A DNA stretch of 51,661 nucleotides from Priapulus caudatus (Eukaryota; Priapulida; Priapulimorpha; Priapulimorphida; Priapulidae), in the NCBI RefSeq assembly GCF_000485595.1, contig NW_014577131.1:368329-419989 (forward strand), given 5' to 3'. Under the pieces are notes generated by a model. It ran no database searches. It had not been told where the DNA came from and saw only the letters and a program-made list of their open reading frames with translations. Positions 45,621 to 51,661 of the stretch are shown here, piece by piece (positions within the stretch are counted from its first letter, which is position 1; each line of letters begins with the position of its first letter). A program made the position numbers and the translations under genes.

Positions 45621-46394
45621 GTGTGCTAGGGGGGATTGCTAGAACACGTTCTCGTAGCTTGTTGCATTTATTGCGATGAACATAAAATCTAGGTCATATA
45701 ATTTAGATTTTAACACCCGAGGGTTGGTGACGGTGATGCATAGAACATGTTTAACCACAGTAAATGTATTATTCGATGATAATATACCTGTACGCTTCAC
45801 CAATCATCGTTTGTAACGAATTATCAACATCAAGATATAAATTCAAGGAAAACCAATCCCACACAATGTATTGTCTGGGAAATAGAAAACAGGAACTTTT
45901 GCGGGTGCGTACTCGGAGCACGCGCGTCATGGCAGGTATGACATAATGACGTGCGCGTGTTGTACAAGCGAGAACTTGTGTTCACAGGAAGCGAGTTGCC
46001 TCCGGACATATCTATGAGAAGACCATTAGCTACCGGAAAACGCATCATTCCGTCGTTAAAGGTACGCTGCCCGAATAAAGCTCGTGAAAGCTGAAAAAAC
46101 CTTTAGTTTGCCAAAAACAGGTAAATCGGTTGTCCAAACTATCCATAATATGACGATATATTTGATCTCATGTTACTGATGGTATTTTACTTGCCAATTA
46201 ACTTATTGTTGTGACTTAATTGTTATGACTTCCCCCTCTCCAACTGTAAAAATTGGTTACTGGTCACGTAGCAGGACATCGGGGGCTGAGTGATCAATCA
46301 CGAATTAAGTTACTATCTTCCACACGCACATGCAGCTAGCTTTCTCTATGACTGCGTGCGAACCCGCACGGTAGATGTTTTTGGTCTTCATAGT

Positions 46395-46745
46395 AATTGC
46401 ACCGTGTTAATTGTTCGTTACGCGTGTCGGTTGGTGCAAGGTCGGGTCTCGACTTAACGACGTCGTATAGAAACGGAGAGTGGGAGCAGCAAAACATTGT
46501 CACTATGGCGTGTGTGATGGCGCAAAGTGACTTAGAGAGGTATAAAGGTGGAAGTGCACCGCAAAAGGACGCATGCAGGCGTGGGTGACTTGTTTCGTCA
46601 ATGGCCTGAGGAACGCACGTCCACCAATAAAAGTACGGAAACGTCACAAACATCGCAAGACTGTGAGGTCATTAGTCTACAACCCACAAACCTGCCAGTA
46701 GACCAGGTTATACGGGACGTATACATGTAGATAACGCTGTCGGTC
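46395..46745 (-). other. Distal 5' flank block (right arm)
   Basis: Mirrors 43080-43430 and resembles 24540-24780 and the AAGGCTGGGTCTCGGCTTAA block of the main units. Confidence 0.6.
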
Positions 46746-46940
46746 AGAAGAAATGCCTAAAGAAAAATAAAGAATACGTCTATTACTTGCGCTCACGTAC
46801 GTTTTAAAAGCTTTTTTATATGTCTGATCGGGTGTTGGTGATTGTTCATCACCTGCCTGGTGATTTATGTCGCGTGACTCACTATTGCACGTTCTCACAA
46901 TTTGTTTAACAACTGACAGAATTAGCACATGTGTGGGTGG

Positions 46941-47245
46941 AGTAGGAAATGCTCGCGTCGTGGTCGGCCATATAGAGTAACTGAAGCGTCCCGGAAAGTT
47001 CATCGGTAGACGATGGAAGAAGAGGAACGTGTGCTTACCGGGAGTTTGGCTTATTCTTGTTCATAATCGCCACATTAACGTCCAGGTACATGCACTGGCG
47101 GCAGTAGCTCTCATTTTTCAGCTGAGTAGCAACAGCGAGCCCTTTTCTTTCGAAGTAGATAGCCAGTGATTTCGCGTTGATCGGTTGACGCAGTATGAAG
47201 GAGATGCTAACATCACTCAGCAGAAGGGTGTCATTATCGAGTTAC
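46941..47245 (-). pseudogene. Arrestin N-lobe fragment J' (right arm)
   Basis: Mirror of 42615-42903 with the same truncation: SISYS end, missing QPEAMEAF region, no start. Different single-base indels are present. Confidence 0.75.
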
Positions 47246-47327
47246 ACAGTTCGCATATAGATTAATCTGTCTAAACACAGGCGCATGATTCGGTTGTAAA
47301 TGAATTTTTACTGGACCGTTCGCGTGC

Positions 47328-47395
47328 ATTTATACGACTCGTTTGACCTTCGTGATCGCCTCACTACCATTGCCCGGGTAACTATAGCGACGTCA
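47328..47395 (-). promoter_or_regulatory. Promoter of J' (right arm)
   Basis: TATAAAT at 47328-47334 and TGACGTCG at 47388-47395 on the coding strand; better preserved than the left-arm copy. Confidence 0.55.
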
Positions 47396-47847
47396 CAAGC
47401 AGGCGGCACGTTGATGCTTGTGGTCGCTTAGTTCGCCATCGCTGATTTTTTTAAATGCTGGGAATGTTTCGTCTGTTTGCCTACTGCCCGTAGTTCAATC
47501 GGCTTATCTTAAGTCGTGACCACTTACTTTGCGGCGTTGAGATTACACAGCGATAACCAGGCATCCGTCACGACACTGGAGAGCTAAACCACAACAAAGA
47601 GTGACCTCGACATTACCAGGCCAGCTTACATAGATTCAAGCCCCTAGGAGTTTGCTCGGGCTGCGGCCCTGTAATGATAACATTTCAGTTTTATAACAAT
47701 CTGGACACCGCTGGTCGTTTGGTGTCATAGTGTTTCCTGATCTTCCTTAGTTTTGCTACGACATGTGTTCGCTAAAGCCTAGGTGATATTTTTAAGAATA
47801 TTGATTGGAGACCGTCTGTGGCGTTTCGCTGTGTAGCAGAACAATTG

Positions 47848-48032
47848 ACGCACACACCCAAGCACCCGAGCAAAACATCGCCAGGCGAAACACGGCCTCC
47901 GCAAATCAAACATGCTTGTTCAGCGAACACCCTCAGCTGAGCAATGTTCTTGTTTCGGATCCGCACACAGCCACGAACACTGAGCGAAACATGTTATGCT
48001 CCACGTTCCGGTGTTTGCTCGGGTGTGTGCGT
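47848..48032. mobile_element. Foldback MITE (right arm)
   Basis: Mirror of 41843-42024, with ACGCAC and GTGCGT ends and CTCAGCTGAGC at the centre. Confidence 0.7.
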
Positions 48033-48332
48033 TGGGCTTAAGGCGAGGTGGTACCAATGAGATATGTTATTTGACGTATCGTATAATTTCTACAAAAACA
48101 CAAGACTTTGGAAAATACTTGCAGCATATATTGCTGCAGCTGCGTCTGACATCGTTAGAACTAAACCACACTACAAGTAAAACACCGATTTTTTTGACAT
48201 ATTAGAATGTGTAGCATGCCAAGATGTGGGCTTGCCGCATGCAGTGCTCGGCCGGAAGGGATCACATTTTGTCGAAATTATTCCTGAAAAATAGAGGGCG
48301 ATACTTGTAAATACTTGATATGTAATGTCTAA

Positions 48333-49547
48333 GGCCTGCGCCACGAGAGTTATTTTACTCAGTCTAAAATGACGCATGAGTAATTTTCCTCACGTTTGCG
48401 GCGCACATTCGTTGAGTAAAACGACTCATGAGTCATTTTACTCAACGATCAAAACGTGTTGATAATTTTTGACTCATGCCGTCATTTTACTCAACGTCGT
48501 CGGCGCTAGTAAATTTACTCACACACTGGTATCCACCGCGCATGCGTGTAAATCATTTTGAAGATGGCTGCGACCAGTTTATGATGCGACGGTTTGTTGA
48601 TATATTGATCAACATATCAGAACCAATCAAACATATTTATACTCTAACTTAAGAGCTACTGATAGTACTATCATTATTCTAACCAAATATAAAGTTTTGT
48701 TCGATATCTGTTGATATAAATCGAATAAATAGCCGCGATACTATCTAGGTACTATAACCGCGAGTCGCCGAAGTTTACAACCACCGGCGATCGTTTGTTA
48801 TGATTATTTTGATTCAAACATATCAGAACAAATCAAACATATTTATACCTAACTTAAGAGCCTTCTGATATACTATCATTATTCTAACCCAATATATAAG
48901 TTTTGTTCGATATCTGTTGATATAATCGAATAAATAGCCCGATACTATCTAGGTACTATAACCGCGATCGCCGAATTACAACGCACCGGCGATCGTTTGT
49001 TATGATTATTTTGATCAACATATCAAACAATCAAACATATTTAACCTAACTTAAGAGCAACTAATAGTACTATTATATTCTAACCCAATATATAAGTTTT
49101 GTTCGATATCTGTTGAATATCGAATAAATAGCCCGATACTATCTAGGTACTATAACGCGCGAGTCGCCGAAGTTTACAACCACCGGCCATCGTTTTGTTA
49201 TGCATTTTGATCAACATATCAAACAAATCAAACATATTTACCCCTAACTTAAGAGCAACTAATAGTAACTATTATTATTCTAACCCAATATATGAAGGTT
49301 TGTTCGATATCGTTGATATAACGAATAAAATAGCCCCGATACTATCTAGGTACTATAACCGCGAGTCGCGAAGTTACAACCACCGCGCCGATTCGTTGTA
49401 TGACTAATCCGCCATTTTTTCTACAGTCACGTGATCATTCCTTAGTAATTTACTCAACGTTTGCGGCGCACGCTGAAAAATGCGCGTGAGTATAATTTAT
49501 CATTGAGTCATTTCCTTGAGTAAACTAGTTGACCTCGGTCGCCCGAC
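48333..49547. mobile_element. TIR transposon with a satellite core (right arm)
   Basis: Mirror of 40325-41543. The satellite core (about 48590-49400) again holds four 200-bp units. Terminal blocks carry the GAGTAAAACGACTCATGAGT palindrome region near 48414-48450. Confidence 0.7.
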
Positions 49548-50118
49548 AGTTTCGTCTCAGATTCAAATACGAGAGGGTCTAAAGTGGAAGGCGATCGCGA
49601 CGATTAGACTTTGTATTATAAATGCACCGTAAACGTGCGTAACAAATAAATGGGGTCGCATGGCGATCACTGATGGACTTTATGCGAAGAAATTGGCAGA
49701 AGTCTAAGGGAGTAATATGTCGACGTGCAACAACTTCCGCTTTGCTCACCGACCGTCACGACTTTGCTGTTTCTCGAACTATTATAACCCACTGATCATG
49801 ACTTGCCGATCAGGTCACACCAAAACTCGTTTTATGTTATCTTATCTTTCTACTTCCGGTGAGACGCCAACGCATTAATGGCCTACAGAAAGGCACCGCT
49901 TTATAGTCTGATGTGGTTGCGGACGCTGCGGCGAATATAACGAGATAATAGAATAGAGAAGAATGCGCGCCATCTCCTTTACAATCCATGCTGGGTATTA
50001 TAATCTATAATCCATAATAGTAGGGCTCAAGGGGTCGTTGTCGTATTAGGTACTACAGATATGTACCGAGTACATATATGTACACAAAGTGTACCGAGAC
50101 TTGTACTACAGGAGTGTA

Positions 50119-50159
50119 CCTAACCCTAACCCTAGCCTAACCCTAACCCTAACCCTAAA
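50119..50159 (-). repeat. Interstitial telomere-like repeat (right arm)
   Basis: CCCTAA repeats on the plus strand, mirror of 39716-39755, slightly less degenerate. Confidence 0.85.
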
Positions 50160-51111
50160 CATACCTTCATATAAAATATAAACATAATATAAACAACCTA
50201 AAAACTACCTCGGGTACATATCTGTATACCTGATACGACAACGACCCCATCTGCGATAGTAGGCCTACACACTACTGGCAATGGCGCCTACTACAGAGTA
50301 GGCTGCGTCATTACAAACCTTATAAAAACCGTCGACTCGATTTTGAGCGTATTCATCTTCGGCAATATATTTCATTTTTCCGTTTATTCGATAGCCACAT
50401 ATCTACTAGAATCTATCAGACCAGATCGTAGAGCGTCGCTTTGGAGCAGTTGTCGTATACGTCACCGGTATTACACTCCTTAAATATATCCGCCAGACCC
50501 CATGCGATATGACATATTATGATACCTGATGATATATTATGCGTGACGTGTAGCACGCCGTCGGCATTTCCTCATTCTCTGGGGGTGACGTAGAGGGCTG
50601 TGTGAAAGCATGTTATTGCATTGGCGTTCTACCGCCATATAGTTTACCGTTTCACCCCCCCACCCCCCAGGTGGCGTGCGTGCGTGACCCGATGATGACG
50701 TAAATGGTATTTTAACATCTCACGAGAAAAGAGCTTTACGATCGGATGAGATTCGGAATCATTGTTGACGTAGGTAGTCGTTGCTAAACCTATCTCGGTC
50801 GCGGGGCGTGACTCACACAATGCAAAGCGCGGAACAATTCCCCCACCCCCCAACACACTAGTTCCTCGATAGTCGTGATCGATAACAGAATCGCGCGATT
50901 AATGCACAAATCGTGACCGATTGATCGTGAACGCATGATAGACCTGATAACGACGTACCCACCGTAAAATATGTATATCGGCATTACGAAACAATAAGGC
51001 CACCCGTAAAGTAAAGTGTAAACACCGGGGAATACCAAGTCTTCTGCGGGAAGTTACTCTTGCGAAACAAAATGAATGGCGTTTTACTATCGTGTCGTGC
51101 GCGGCTGCTTC

Positions 51112-51186
51112 TGACGTCAACGAATAAGTCACACGGCGGATTATCCCGCCGGGCCATTCCGAGAGGTATATTGCGCTGTATATATA
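51112..51186 (+). promoter_or_regulatory. CRE-TATA promoter of copy I'
   Basis: CRE TGACGTCA at 51112-51119 and TATATATAC near 51178-51186, about 120 bp upstream of the ATG. It confirms the CRE-TATA layout in a promoter otherwise unlike those of B to H. Confidence 0.6.
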
Positions 51187-51305
51187 CAGGTACACATTCC
51201 AACTCAGGCACACAACCTCCACAGGAGCACACGAAGACTGTCTAAGCCGCGCCACTGCAGACTTTGCTGATACACGTAAATAAGCGTTGATCTCACGAAT
51301 CCGTC

Positions 51306-51661
51306 ATGAAGTATACGAAGAATCAAGGTGACGCTGGAGAGAGTCGCCATAATGCCGGTGATGTTCTCCCGGCAGCGTCTCCTTCATACTGCGTCAACCG
51401 ATCAAGCGAAATCACTGGCTATCCACTTCGCAGGGAGAAGGGCTCGCCGTGGATACCACAAGTAAGAATAAGAACAGAACTGCCAGTTCATGTACCTAGA
51501 CGACAAGATAGCGATGTTTAACAAGTTACAACCAGAGGTGATGGAGGCTTCAAACTCCCCGGTAAGCACACGTTTCTTTCCGTCATCGTCTACCGAGAAC
51601 CTTCGCGAAGCTTCAGTTACTCTGAACCGACCACGACGCGACGCATTTCCGTATTCACTCC
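51306..51661 (+). pseudogene. Degenerate arrestin copy I', cut by the window end
   Basis: ATGAAG start, then N-lobe segments equivalent to GDVL, SVSFILRQP, KSLAI and GKHTF.F, with frameshifts every 30-60 bp. Mirror of copy I but with different indels. The tail lies beyond the window. Confidence 0.7.

Larger units (their letters stand above)
45621..51661 (-). repeat. Right arm of large inverted repeat
   Basis: Reverse complement of 38200-44178, running to the window end. Differences from the left arm are mostly single-base insertions and deletions plus substitutions; no large indel separates the arms. Confidence 0.9.

Overview
The window looks like nuclear DNA of an invertebrate metazoan. It is AT-rich, full of microsatellites and DNA transposons, has TTAGGG-type interstitial telomeric repeats, and carries metazoan arrestin-fold genes with TATA promoters and ATTAAA/AATAAA poly(A) signals. 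I cannot name the phylum. There is no bacterial, organellar or viral gene set, and I saw no tRNA or rRNA gene.

The dominant content is a recently amplified cluster of short, intronless arrestin-domain genes. Each encodes only an arrestin N-lobe (about 147 residues), then an acidic linker, a Ser/Asp-rich tail and a hydrophobic C-terminus (mostly KTVIVI-like). The arrestin C-lobe and the PPxY motifs of alpha-arrestins are absent. Six copies have an open frame: B (10294-11136, +), D (17735-18628, +), E (22170-23147, -), F (26298-27317, -), G (30079-30897, -) and H (33717-34559, -). Copies A1, A2 and C are broken. Most copies sit in a 3.5-4.2 kb unit made of gene, about 1.3 kb of 3' flank and about 1.75 kb of 5' flank. 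Each promoter has the same layout: a CRE (TGACGTCA), a CCAAT box, and a TATAAAT about 60 bp below the CRE, with the ATG about 140 bp further on. Several 3' UTRs keep an AU-rich nonamer, so the set resembles inducible, immediate-early-type genes (inference).

Layout: 1-10.3 kb is an inverted duplication centred near 6.6 kb. Its left arm holds a 2.9 kb hAT-type transposon that the right arm lacks. 10.3-18.6 kb holds forward copies B, C and D. 18.6-22.1 kb is a spacer with a MITE and a 416-bp tandem duplication. 22.1-34.65 kb holds reverse copies E to H and ends at a 10-N gap. 34.66-37.5 kb is non-genic, with a 700-bp polypurine tract. 37.5-51.66 kb is a second, much larger inverted repeat (arms at least 5.6 kb, spacer about 1.44 kb). 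It carries degenerate arrestin copies (I, J), a transposon with a 200-bp satellite core, a small foldback MITE and interstitial telomere repeats, all present on both arms. The spacer holds an orphan arrestin promoter fused to a 145-bp tandem repeat that has its own CRE. This last region has many 1-bp indels between arms and may be poorly polished.

The tails fall into three subtypes, while the N-lobes stay nearly identical. D is a visible chimera of two subtypes. Together these suggest ongoing gene conversion and unequal exchange.
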